From contig BCRI01000063.1 of assembly GCA_001552515.1 (NCBI GenBank), forward strand, positions 1 through 40,145: a stretch of 40,145 bases of DNA. Reading direction: 5' to 3'. The translations under genes were made by a program, and so were the position numbers. The notes beneath the pieces are model-generated. The model was given only the letters and a program-made list of their open reading frames with translations, was not told where the DNA came from and made no database searches. Positions 21,826 to 29,301 of the stretch are shown in pieces (position 1 is the first letter of the stretch; the number at the start of each line of letters is the position of its first letter). The stretch comes from Sphaerimonospora mesophila NBRC 14179 = JCM 3151 (lineage in GTDB: Bacteria; Actinomycetota; Actinomycetes; Streptosporangiales; Streptosporangiaceae).

Positions 21826-23016
21826 TCACCCGCGCACGGCCTGGCCGATCGCTTTCAGACGGGTGGCGGAGACGAGGCCGCCGTGGTACCAGTGGATCTC
21901 GTCCGCGCCCGCGGCGCGGTAGCCGTCGGCGAGCCGGGACAGGGCCGCGCCGTCGGCCGGCCGCGGCGGCAACGCCAGCGCGTACGCCCCGATCCGGACC
22001 CGAGCTCCCGCTCGATGCGGCTCATCGGGTCGGTGCCGCTCAGCGAGCCGACGCAGTGCCCGTAGTCCCACCATGTCCGCCTCGGGGGCGTTCCAGCAGT
22101 TGCCGATCAGCAGGTCGGCGTCGACGGCGCCGTCGCCTGTGGACACCGTCGCGAACGAGCCCGTGGCCCAGGGATCGGCATCGGCGTGCAGCGCGAGCGG
22201 CATCCCCGGCCGTGCCGACCTGATCCGGGCCGTCAACGGGTCGCGCAGCTCGCGGGCGAGCCCGGTCCGCAGGTCCCGTACGGCTTGCGCCAGATCGCCC
22301 AGCGCGTCCTCCACCGATCCGGGCGCCGATCCGGATGCGCCGTCGACACCGGCCCGGACCCGCGACGCCAGCTCGCTCACGTCGAGGCCGGCCGACTCGT
22401 AGCGCGTCCGGCAGGCCCGGCAGAAGCAGAGCGACAGCAGCGCGATCTGCACCGGCGACCAGTCGGCGCCGTCGGTCTTCTCGTGCAGCCCGGCATGCCG
22501 GAACCCCAGTGCGCCGCAGGCTTCCAGGATCAGCCCGTCGGGCTCGCCCAGCTCGACGATCTCGCGCACGAGCGTGTGGCAGTAGTCCCGCACCTCCTGG
22601 AACGCGGGACAGAGCGCGTAGGGGTACGGCTCGCCGAAGGCGTTGACGACGACCAGGTCGGGGTCGGCCGAGCCGAGCAGCGCGTTGTGCGTGAGCACGG
22701 TCCAGGCGTGGACGGACAGTCCCTCGGCGCGCAGCGCGGCCGCGGCCTCGCCGAACGGGTCGGCCGACGCCATCCACCCCGATGGGGTGGCGGGGACGAG
22801 CCGGGCCTCCTTCCACGCTTCCTCGCGTACCGGGACATAGCACGCGGCGTGCCGCGCATCCACCAGGCGGTGGGCGGGGTGCAGCGGGGTCGCGGCCCGG
22901 GTGGCGTGATAGGTGGCGGCCAGCGCGACCGAGTCGACGCCGAGCGACCTGAGCCGCGCGGGCGCCCGGGGGTCGCCGACGATGTCCCAGGGGTAGGCGT
23001 AGACGACGTCGGTCAC
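21826..23016 (-). CDS. TIM-barrel glycoside-hydrolase-like protein of unknown substrate
   Basis: This 396-residue protein begins TDVVYAYPWDIVGDPRAPAR followed by LRSLGVDSVALAATYH and LVDARHAACYVP, a layout seen in uncharacterised TIM-barrel hydrolase-like proteins. A distinctive SLCFCRACRTRYESAGLD (CxCxxC) occurs in the middle; similar motifs occur in hypothetical glycosyl hydrolase families such as GHL6, remembered rather than searched. An EACGALGFRHAG segment may form a catalytic or binding strand. GTG 23016 overlaps the gudD stop (GTGA). It could release an acid sugar for GudD, but no substrate can be assigned. No signal peptide is seen, so it probably acts in the cytosol. Confidence 0.75.
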   Translation of the reverse strand: MTDVVYAYPWDIVGDPRAPARLRSLGVDSVALAATYHATRAATPLHPAHRLVDARHAACYVPVREEAWKEARLVPATPSGWMASADPFGEAAAALRAEGLSVHAWTVLTHNALLGSADPDLVVVNAFGEPYPYALCPAFQEVRDYCHTLVREIVELGEPDGLILEACGALGFRHAGLHEKTDGADWSPVQIALLSLCFCRACRTRYESAGLDVSELASRVRAGVDGASGSAPGSVEDALGDLAQAVRDLRTGLARELRDPLTARIRSARPGMPLALHADADPWATGSFATVSTGDGAVDADLLIGNCWNAPEADMVGLRALRRLAERHRPDEPHRAGARVRIGAYALALPPRPADGAALSRLADGYRAAGADEIHWYHGGLVSATRLKAIGQAVRG

Positions 23017-24272
23017 CAGCGCGGCCGGTGTGCGGAGAACGACGGTTCGAAGGTGCGCATGTAGGTCTCGTCGTCGCGGACACGGACCCCGCACCTGACG
23101 TACTGCTCGTGCATGACCGCGAGGGCGTCGCGGTCGAGCTCGACGCCGAGGCCGGGCCCCTCGGGCACCGGGACCGCTCCGTCGACGAACCGCAGCGCGC
23201 CGGGCACGACGACGTCCTGGCCGTCCTGCCAGGGCGTGTGGGTGTCGCAGGCGTGCGTGATCGCCGGGGTCGCCGCGGCGAGATGGGTCATCGCCGCGAG
23301 GCTGATCCCGAGATGCGAGTTGGAGTGCATGGACAGCTCGATCCCGAACGTCGCGCACAGCGTCGCGATGTGCGCCGACTTGACCAGACCACCCCAGTAG
23401 TGGTGGTCGATCAGCAGCACGCCGATCGCGCCCTGACGGATCGCGGGGGGAAGGTGCTCGGGGGTGACCACGCACATGTTCGTGGCGAGCGGCATCGGCA
23501 CCTCTGCCGCGACCCGCGCCATGCCCTCGATTCCCGGGGTCGGATCCTCCAGGTATTCCAGCGCGCCCTCCAGCGCCCGGCCGACCTCGATCGAGGTGTC
23601 GACGGTCCAGGCCGCGTTGGGATCCAGCCGCAGCGGATGGTCCGGGAACGCCTCCCGGAGGGCGCGGATGCCCTCGATCTCCTCGGCCGGCGGGAACACC
23701 CCGCCCTTGAGCTTGATCGAGCGGAAGCCGTACCTGCCGATGAACAGGCGGGCCTGCTCGACGAGGCCGGCGGGGTCGAGCGCGGCGCCGAAGGCGTCCT
23801 CCGCCGCGCCCGGATGGCCGGCCCACTTGTAGAACAGATAGGCGCTGTACGGCACGGCGTCCCGCACCCGGCCGCCGAGCAGGTCGACGACCGGCCGCCC
23901 GGCGGCCTTGCCCATGATGTCCAGACAGGCCACCTCGAACGGGGAGAACACCCGGTCCACGGTCTTCTCCGGGGTGGCGATCCCGGTGAGCCCGTGCAGG
24001 TCGGAGACGACGTCCGTGCCGACGGAGGCGGCCACCGCCGCGTGGATCGCGTTGTGCCGGTAGACGTCGAGGCCTACCAGCGCCTGCGCCGCCGCCCGCA
24101 CCCGCTCCAGGTGATCGAGATCGCCGTAGGTCTCGCCCAGCCCGGTGAGGCCCTCGTCGGTGACGATCTCGACGATGGTCCGCAGCGCCCAGGGACCGTG
24201 CACGCCCGCGGCGTTGAGCAGCGGCGGGTCCCGGAACGCCACCGGGGTGACGACGACCCGGCGGATCAGCAT
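23013..24272 (-). CDS. gudD: Glucarate dehydratase-like enolase-superfamily enzyme
   Basis: This 419-residue protein fits the enolase superfamily glucarate/galactarate dehydratase group: SIKLKGGVFPP with catalytic lysines K187/K189, DPNAAW metal ligand D217, LEDPTPG, PLATNMCVVTPEHL, DHHYWGG and SMHSNSHLGISLAAMTH with the general-base histidine. It would convert D-glucarate (or a stereoisomer) to 5-keto-4-deoxyglucarate, the substrate of the adjacent KdgD. ATG 24272 overlaps the kdgD stop by seven bases and the next gene overlaps its stop by four, so translation is coupled throughout. The tail (MRTFEPSFSAHRPRW) is slightly longer than usual. Confidence 0.85.
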   Translation of the reverse strand: MLIRRVVVTPVAFRDPPLLNAAGVHGPWALRTIVEIVTDEGLTGLGETYGDLDHLERVRAAAQALVGLDVYRHNAIHAAVAASVGTDVVSDLHGLTGIATPEKTVDRVFSPFEVACLDIMGKAAGRPVVDLLGGRVRDAVPYSAYLFYKWAGHPGAAEDAFGAALDPAGLVEQARLFIGRYGFRSIKLKGGVFPPAEEIEGIRALREAFPDHPLRLDPNAAWTVDTSIEVGRALEGALEYLEDPTPGIEGMARVAAEVPMPLATNMCVVTPEHLPPAIRQGAIGVLLIDHHYWGGLVKSAHIATLCATFGIELSMHSNSHLGISLAAMTHLAAATPAITHACDTHTPWQDGQDVVVPGALRFVDGAVPVPEGPGLGVELDRDALAVMHEQYVRCGVRVRDDETYMRTFEPSFSAHRPRW

Positions 24273-25183
24273 CCGACGATCTCCAGACCACCGGCGATGA
24301 GCTCTTCGAGCCGCGCGACGTGCTCGGGCGCCGCGTCGACCAGGGGCGGCCGGACCGGACCGGCGTCGAGGCCGCGCAGGGCCACCCCCGCCTTGACGAG
24401 CGCGACGGCGTAACCCGGCACCAGGTCGCGCAGCTCGACGAAGGGCCGGTAGAACCCGGTGAGCAGGCGCCGGACCAGGTCGTCGTCGCCCGCCGTGACC
24501 GCCTTGTGGAAGCCGAGGGCGATCTCGGGCACGAAGCAGAAGACGGCCGAGGAGTAGAGGTTCACCCCCATGCCGCGGTAGGCCTGGACCGTCATCTCGG
24601 CGGTCGGCAGCCCGTTGAAGAACGTGAACTCCCGGTCGGTGGCCTGCCGTACGGCGAGGGTGATCCGCTGCAGCAGGTCGAGATCGCCGAGCCCGTCCTT
24701 GAATCCCACCACGCCGGGCAATCCAGCGATCTCCGCAGCGGACTCGGGGGTGAACTTCGCGTTGCCGCGCTGGTAGACGATCGACGGCAGCGTGGTCGCC
24801 GACGCGATCTCTCGTACGTACCTGACCAGGCCGCTCGCCGGGGCGTTCACCAGGTAGGGCGGAAGCAGGAGCAGTCCGTCCGCCCCCGAGCGTTCCGCGA
24901 CCAGTGCGCAGTCGCGTGCGAACGGCAGCGCGCCGCCCGCACCGGAGAACACCGGGACCCGCCCGGCCGTCGCCTCCACCGCGATCCGCACCACCCGCTC
25001 GTACTCGTCGAGGCCCAGGGAGTTGAACTCTCCCGTGCCGCAGGCGGCGAACACCCCACCGGCGCCGGCGTCGACACCACGCTCGACGTGCCGCCGCAGG
25101 GCGTCCTCGTTGAGCGTGCCATCAGTGGCGAACGGAGTGACCGGGAAGAACAGGACGCCATCCAAACGCATTTGTCTACTCAC
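24266..25183 (-). CDS. kdgD: 5-dehydro-4-deoxyglucarate dehydratase
   Basis: This 305-residue DapA-superfamily enzyme dehydrates and decarboxylates 5-keto-4-deoxyglucarate to 2-oxoglutarate semialdehyde. It shows FFPVTPFATDG, the CGTGEFNSLGLDEY loop (equivalent to the GTTGE of DapA but with CGTGEF, as in KdgD), Tyr137 in SIVYQRGNAKF and the Schiff-base Lys162 in VGFKDGLGD. The NAKF and FKDGLGD segments separate KdgD from true DapA. GTG 25183 has GGAGG nine bases upstream. It is the first gene of the leftward operon, and GudD and the aldehyde dehydrogenase catalyse the steps on either side. Confidence 0.92.
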   Translation of the reverse strand: MSRQMRLDGVLFFPVTPFATDGTLNEDALRRHVERGVDAGAGGVFAACGTGEFNSLGLDEYERVVRIAVEATAGRVPVFSGAGGALPFARDCALVAERSGADGLLLLPPYLVNAPASGLVRYVREIASATTLPSIVYQRGNAKFTPESAAEIAGLPGVVGFKDGLGDLDLLQRITLAVRQATDREFTFFNGLPTAEMTVQAYRGMGVNLYSSAVFCFVPEIALGFHKAVTAGDDDLVRRLLTGFYRPFVELRDLVPGYAVALVKAGVALRGLDAGPVRPPLVDAAPEHVARLEELIAGGLEIVGC

Positions 25184-25489
25184 TCTGGGTTACCTCCGGG
25201 GCCGCGCGGACGGGACCCGGACGGCGGGGCCGACGGATTGAACGATTCATGGACATGAACAGCAGTCAGAACTATGAACAACTGTCGCAACTGTAAGAAC
25301 TCGGAGCGACAGGTGTCAAGGTCTCCACGGAGTCATGCGAGTGGAACGCCCGGGTGACCCGGGGGCCGTACGCCGGTTCCGGGCGGGTGCGGTCCGGGAT
25401 CGGCGAGGCGACGGGCGGGCCGTACGTGCGGGTGGCCGGCCGGTCGTGCGGGCCCGCCGTCAGGTGAGATCAGGCGATATCGGGTGGGC
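25184..25489 (-). promoter_or_regulatory. Promoter region of the kdgD operon, with repeats
   Basis: This 306-base gap lies between the lacI stop and the kdgD start. AT-richer bases at 25246-25300 carry TTCATG-ga-CATGAA (25246-25259, perfect inverted repeat), two ATGAACA direct repeats 19 bp apart (25255 and 25274) and two CAACTGT repeats 9 bp apart (25279 and 25288). They are candidate operators. A -35/-10 pair for the leftward operon cannot be chosen with confidence; CATAGT (leftward, at 25277-25272) is one option. No gene is supported in the GC-rich half 25320-25489. Confidence 0.4.
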
Positions 25490-26518
25490 TCAGGTGAGTT
25501 TCGCCGTGCTGGCCCGGACGACCACCTCGCCGCCCATCCGCAGGACGCGGCGGCGACGCTCGGGGTTCTCGGTGAGCGCGAGCTCAAGGGCACGCTCACC
25601 GAGCTGCTGCAACGGCAGCGCCACCGTGGTCAGCGGCGGCGTGAGATCGCGGACGATCGGGATGTCGTCGAACCCGGCGACGGACACGTCGTCGGGCACG
25701 GACAGGCCGCGGTCGCGTACGGCGGCGCAGGCGCCGATGGCCATCACGTCCGCCACGGCGAACACGCAGGTGGCCCGGGTCCCCTGGTCCAGCAGCCGGG
25801 TCATGGCCGCATACCCGCCATCGCGGGTGAAGGGGCCCTCCACGATGTCGGCCGCCGCCAGCTTCACCCCGGCCTTCCGCAGTTCGGCGCGGAAGCCGCC
25901 GAGCCGGTCGGCGACCGTGGTCAGCACGGGAGGTCCGGTCAGGACCGCGAACCGGCGGTGGCCCATCTCCAGCATCGCCCGCGCCATGGCGGCGGCGCCG
26001 GCCCGGTTCTCCGGCAGCACCGTGTCGACCCGCAGGCTGCGATGCCTGCTGATCACCGCCACCCGGCCACGGCCGTCGAGGTAGGGCTTCAACTCGGCCT
26101 CGAGCGCCCGCTCCCAGTGGAGGTCCTCGAACCCAGAGCCGATGAGCAGGATGGCGTGGGCCCGCTCGGCACGCAGCATCGACACGTACGCGATCTCGCG
26201 CTCGGGGTCGCTGAACGTGCTGGCGAGCATCACCAGCAGGTCGTTGTCCGCGGCGACCCGCATGACGCCGCCCGCGATCGCGGCGAAATAGGGGTCGCTG
26301 ACGTCGTGGCAGACGACGCCCACGGTGCGGTGGGCGCCGCCGGCGAGAGCGCGCGCGTGCGCGTTCGGTGTGTAGGCCAGCCGTTCGGCCGCGAGCAGCA
26401 CCCGCTCCCGCAGGTGCGGTGTCACCCGCATTCCGTTGAGCGCCCGGGACGCCGTGGCGAGCGAGACGTCGGCGGCTCTCGCCACGTCCTCCAGCGTCAC
26501 GTGCGTGCGTGCCTGCAT
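25490..26518 (-). CDS. LacI family transcriptional repressor
   Basis: This 342-residue protein has an N-terminal LacI helix-turn-helix (HVTLEDVARAADVSLATASR, then the hinge helix YTPNAHARALAGG) and a periplasmic-binding-protein-like sensor domain. The latter shows TVGVVCHDVSDPYFAAIAGG, HAILLIGSGF, VLTGPPVL and the signature VPDDVSVAGFDDIP. The inducer is probably a sugar or acid sugar handled by the flanking genes. ATG 26518 has GGGGAG five bases upstream; the frame reaches 26551 but adds nothing conserved. Two LacI-type palindromes lie 57-85 bases upstream, so it probably controls itself and the divergent operon. Confidence 0.95.
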   Translation of the reverse strand: MQARTHVTLEDVARAADVSLATASRALNGMRVTPHLRERVLLAAERLAYTPNAHARALAGGAHRTVGVVCHDVSDPYFAAIAGGVMRVAADNDLLVMLASTFSDPEREIAYVSMLRAERAHAILLIGSGFEDLHWERALEAELKPYLDGRGRVAVISRHRSLRVDTVLPENRAGAAAMARAMLEMGHRRFAVLTGPPVLTTVADRLGGFRAELRKAGVKLAAADIVEGPFTRDGGYAAMTRLLDQGTRATCVFAVADVMAIGACAAVRDRGLSVPDDVSVAGFDDIPIVRDLTPPLTTVALPLQQLGERALELALTENPERRRRVLRMGGEVVVRASTAKLT

Positions 26519-26538
26519 CCGCTCTCCCCGCGCAGTGC

Positions 26539-26568
26539 TTGACCCGGCCATTTCGGCGTGGTTATCGT
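26539..26568 (+). promoter_or_regulatory. Promoter of the rightward catabolic operon
   Basis: TTGACC (26539-26544) and TATCGT (26563-26568) are separated by 18 bp and give the best sigma-70-like pair in this region. Transcription would start near 26575, inside the operator palindrome. The first coding start is at 26990, so the mRNA would have a leader of about 415 bases. Confidence 0.6.
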
Positions 26569-26574
26569 ACGCCC

Positions 26575-26603
26575 CTGAAAGCGCTTTCAGAAAGCGCGTT
26601 CAG
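26575..26603. promoter_or_regulatory. Two overlapping LacI-type operators
   Basis: CTGAAAGCGCTTTCAG (26575-26590) is a perfect 16-bp palindrome that matches the LacI/CcpA-type TGNAANCGNTNNCA consensus. CAGAAAGCGCGTTCAG (26588-26603) matches it at 14 of 16 positions and begins 13 bp later. Position next to a lacI gene and over the promoter's expected start supports repression. Confidence 0.75.
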
Positions 26604-26989
26604 AACGGAGCTCGTCCACCGGCGGGAACCCCGGCTCGCCAATGGTACGCGCCTACCCGGCGGCAAGGAAGCGTGGAAAAGGTGCTTTCCCCGGTTCGGC
26701 AGGACATGACTCGACATGACTCTTGAAACGCGACACAGAACCGGGAATCGCCGGGGGAGAAGGAGGGTCATGGCCGCGCCGGCGGTGTCCGAACCGAAGA
26801 CCACCCGGGCGCCGGCCGCACTCCTCTCGGTCCCACGACGACTTCTCTATCCCACGACGAGTTCTCGATCCGACGACGACCTCTCGGCCCGGCGACGACT
26901 TCTCGGTCCCACGACGACCTCTCGGCCCGGCGACGACCTCTCGGCCCGACACGACTTCTCAACGACCGCCAGAACTGGAAGGACACACG
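26604..26989 (+). other. Long 5' leader of the rightward operon
   Basis: No gene is supported in these 386 bases. The frame of the next gene stays open through it, but the encoded text is low-complexity and changes register with the 19-base repeats. The leader carries the seven tandem repeats and, near its end, GGAAGGA before the GTG at 26990. Confidence 0.6.
26826..26957. repeat. Seven 19-bp tandem repeats in the operon leader
   Basis: Units start at 26826, 26845, 26864, 26883, 26902, 26921 and 26940. They follow CTCGGYCCCRCGACGACYT, and the last one is 18 bases. Nineteen is not a multiple of three, so the repeat is not coding. Function is unknown; phase of 19 bp is just under two helical turns. 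It may bind a regulator or simply be a hypervariable repeat. Confidence 0.85.
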
Positions 26990-28141
26990 GTGCAGCGCAC
27001 GTTAATCGGGATCGTCCTCAACGGTGTGACCGGACGGATGGGGTATCGGCAGCACCTCGTCCGGTCCCTGCTCGCCATCCGTGAGCAGGGCGGCCTGCCC
27101 GCCCGCGACGGCAGCCGCATCTGGCCCGAGTTGACCCTGGTCGGCCGCAACGAGGCCAAGCTCGCCGAGATCGCGGCCCGCCACGGGCTGACGTCGTACA
27201 CGACCGACCTGGAGGCCGCGCTCGCCGACGAGTCCAACCAGATCTACTTCGACGCCCAGGTGACCTCCGAGCGCGAGCGGGCGATCAGAGCGGCGATCGG
27301 CGCCGGAAAGCACATCTACACGGAGAAGCCTCTCGCCGAGGGGTTGGCCGGCTCCCTGGAACTCGCCCGGCTCGCCGCCGCCAAGGGGGTCAAGAACGGG
27401 GTGGTGCAGGACAAGCTGTTCCTCCCCGGCCTGCGCAAGCTGAAGCGGCTGGTCGACGGCGGGTTCTTCGGCCGGATCCTGTCGGTGCGCGGTGAGTTCG
27501 GCTACTGGGTGTTCGAGGGCGACTGGCAGACGGCCCAGCGGCCGAGCTGGAACTACCGCGCCGAGGACGGCGGCGGGATCGTCATCGACATGTTCCCGCA
27601 CTGGCACTACGTGCTGGAGCAGATCTTCGCCCCGGTGACGGCCGTGACCGCGCACGTCGCCACGCACATCCCCGAGCGTGTGGACGAGAACGGCCGGGCC
27701 TACCGCGCCACCGCCGACGACGCCGCATACGCGATCTTCGAACTGGCCGGCGGCATCGTCGCGCAGGTCAACTCCTCCTGGGCCGTACGGGTGTACCGCG
27801 ACGAGCTGGTCGAGTTCCAGGTCGACGGCACGCACGGCAGCGCCGTCGCCGGCCTGCGCGACTGCCGCGTCCAGCACCGCGGCACGACGCCGATGCCGGT
27901 GTGGAATCCGGACCTGCCGGTCACCGAGGGCTTCCGGTCGCAGTGGCAGGAGGTCCCCGACAACGAGGTCTTCGACAACGGCTTCAAGGCCCAGTGGGAG
28001 GCGTTCCTGCGCCACGTCGTCGACGACGAGCCCTTCCCGTGGGACTTCCTGTCCGGGGCGCGCGGCGTGCAGCTCGCCGAGGCCGGGCTGCGGTCGGCCC
28101 GCGAGGGCCGGCGGGTCGAGATCGAGGAGATCGCGCCGTGA
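26990..28141 (+). CDS. Gfo/Idh/MocA family oxidoreductase
   Basis: This 383-residue NAD(P)-dependent sugar oxidoreductase has an N-terminal Rossmann domain (IGIVLNGVTGRMGYRQ, with G-x-T-G-x-x-G in place of the usual GxGxxG) and the family EKPLA at 112-116. The C-terminal domain has SVRGEFGYWVFEGDW, GGIVIDMFPHWHYVLEQ with the D-x-x-x-H catalytic pair, and a beta-sheet. The substrate is probably a sugar or sugar acid. GTG 26990 follows GGAAGGA by six bases, and family similarity starts there. It heads a coupled operon with DUF993, isomerase and glycerate kinase genes. Confidence 0.9.
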   Translation: MQRTLIGIVLNGVTGRMGYRQHLVRSLLAIREQGGLPARDGSRIWPELTLVGRNEAKLAEIAARHGLTSYTTDLEAALADESNQIYFDAQVTSERERAIRAAIGAGKHIYTEKPLAEGLAGSLELARLAAAKGVKNGVVQDKLFLPGLRKLKRLVDGGFFGRILSVRGEFGYWVFEGDWQTAQRPSWNYRAEDGGGIVIDMFPHWHYVLEQIFAPVTAVTAHVATHIPERVDENGRAYRATADDAAYAIFELAGGIVAQVNSSWAVRVYRDELVEFQVDGTHGSAVAGLRDCRVQHRGTTPMPVWNPDLPVTEGFRSQWQEVPDNEVFDNGFKAQWEAFLRHVVDDEPFPWDFLSGARGVQLAEAGLRSAREGRRVEIEEIAP

Positions 28142-29301
28142 CCGCGACGATCTCCCTGCCCGGCGCTGACGGCACGGTCGAGCGGCTGACGCTGCGGGAG
28201 CCGGCCGACTGGCGGCGCCCCGCCACGCCCGTGACCGGCCGGATCGCGTACGCCGCCGCGCACGTGGTGGCAGATCCGTACGGCGACAACGCCCCCGGCC
28301 GGCCCGCGCGGCTGGACTGGGACGCCACGATGGCGGTGCGGCGCGACCTCTGGTCCTGGGGGCTCGGGGTGGCCGAGGCGATGGACACCGCTCAGCGTGG
28401 GATGGGGCTCGACTGGGCCGCCACCCGGGAGCTGATCCGGCGCAGCTCGGGCGAGGCGGCGGCCTGCGGCGGGCGCATCGTCGCCGGCGCGGCGACCGAT
28501 CAGGCGCCCCCCGTGCTGCGAGACCTGGACGAGGTCGTCGCCGCGTACTTCGAGCAGGTCGCCTTCGTCCAGGACTGCGGCGCCACCGCCGTCGTCATGG
28601 CGAGCCGGCAGCTCGCCGCCCTGGCCACCGGGCCCGACGACTACCTGCACGTCTACGACCGGGTCCTGTCGCAGACCGGCGCGCCGGTCCTGCTGCACTG
28701 GCTCGGCGACATGTTCGATCCGGCGCTCGCGGGCTACTGGGGCTCACGCGACCTCGACGCGGCGACGGAGACGTTCGTTTCGCTGGTCCGTGCCCACGCC
28801 GACGTCATCGACGGGGTGAAGGTGTCGCTGCTCGACGCGGACCGGGAGGCCGGGCTGCGCGAACTGCTGCCGGCCACGGTGCGCGTCTACACCGGCGACG
28901 ACTACAACTATCCCCGGCTCATCCAGGGCGACGGCCGGCACTTCAGCCACGCGCTGCTCGGCGCCTTCGCGGCCATCGCACCGGCCGCGTCGGCGGCGCT
29001 GACGCGCCTCGACGCCGGCGACGAGGCGGGGTTCCGGGAGATCCTCGACCCCACCGTCCCGCTGTCACGGCATGTCTTCGCCCCGCCGACTCAGTACTAC
29101 AAGACGGGCATCGCCTTCCTCTCCTGGCTCAACGGTCTCCAGCCCGGGTTCACCATGGTCGGCGGCCTGCACAGCGGGCGCGGCGTTCCGCATCTGGTGC
29201 GGACGTTCCGCCTCGCCGACGCCGCCGGCCTGCTGCTCGACCCCGATCTGGCGGCCGCGCGCATGACGCGGTACCTGTCGGTCGCCGGGGTGATCGCGTG
29301 A
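28138..29301 (+). CDS. DUF993 / dihydrodipicolinate synthase-like protein
   Basis: This 387-residue protein matches the DUF993 family, a DapA-like TIM-barrel group without assigned reaction. Visible parts are RIAYAAAHVVADPY, FVQDCGATAVVMASRQLA, LLHWLGDMFDPALAGYWGS, VIDGVKVSLLDADREAGL (putative Schiff-base lysine in GVKVSLLD) and YTGDDYNYPRLIQGDG. A class I aldolase or lyase acting on a keto-sugar is a reasonable inference. GTG 28138 overlaps the preceding TGA (GTGA). The next gene overlaps its stop, so it belongs to the same coupled operon. No biochemical role is known to me. Confidence 0.87.
   Translation: MTATISLPGADGTVERLTLREPADWRRPATPVTGRIAYAAAHVVADPYGDNAPGRPARLDWDATMAVRRDLWSWGLGVAEAMDTAQRGMGLDWAATRELIRRSSGEAAACGGRIVAGAATDQAPPVLRDLDEVVAAYFEQVAFVQDCGATAVVMASRQLAALATGPDDYLHVYDRVLSQTGAPVLLHWLGDMFDPALAGYWGSRDLDAATETFVSLVRAHADVIDGVKVSLLDADREAGLRELLPATVRVYTGDDYNYPRLIQGDGRHFSHALLGAFAAIAPAASAALTRLDAGDEAGFREILDPTVPLSRHVFAPPTQYYKTGIAFLSWLNGLQPGFTMVGGLHSGRGVPHLVRTFRLADAAGLLLDPDLAAARMTRYLSVAGVIA

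Noticed and set aside
21826-24291. An 821-codon version of the TIM-barrel gene
   Set aside because: Its first 425 codons are antitypical Arg-rich text opposite the gudD frame; similarity starts at GTG 23016, which overlaps the gudD stop.
23028-24413. Long rightward frame opposite gudD
   Set aside because: Arg/Gly/Pro-rich shadow frame antisense to a clear enolase-superfamily gene.
26826-26957. CRISPR-like array
   Set aside because: The units are directly adjacent without spacers, so this is a tandem repeat and no cas genes are present.
26723-26989. N-terminal extension of the Gfo/Idh protein through the tandem repeats
   Set aside because: The 19-bp unit shifts frame with every copy, and the oxidoreductase homology plus GGAAGGA site place the start at 26990.
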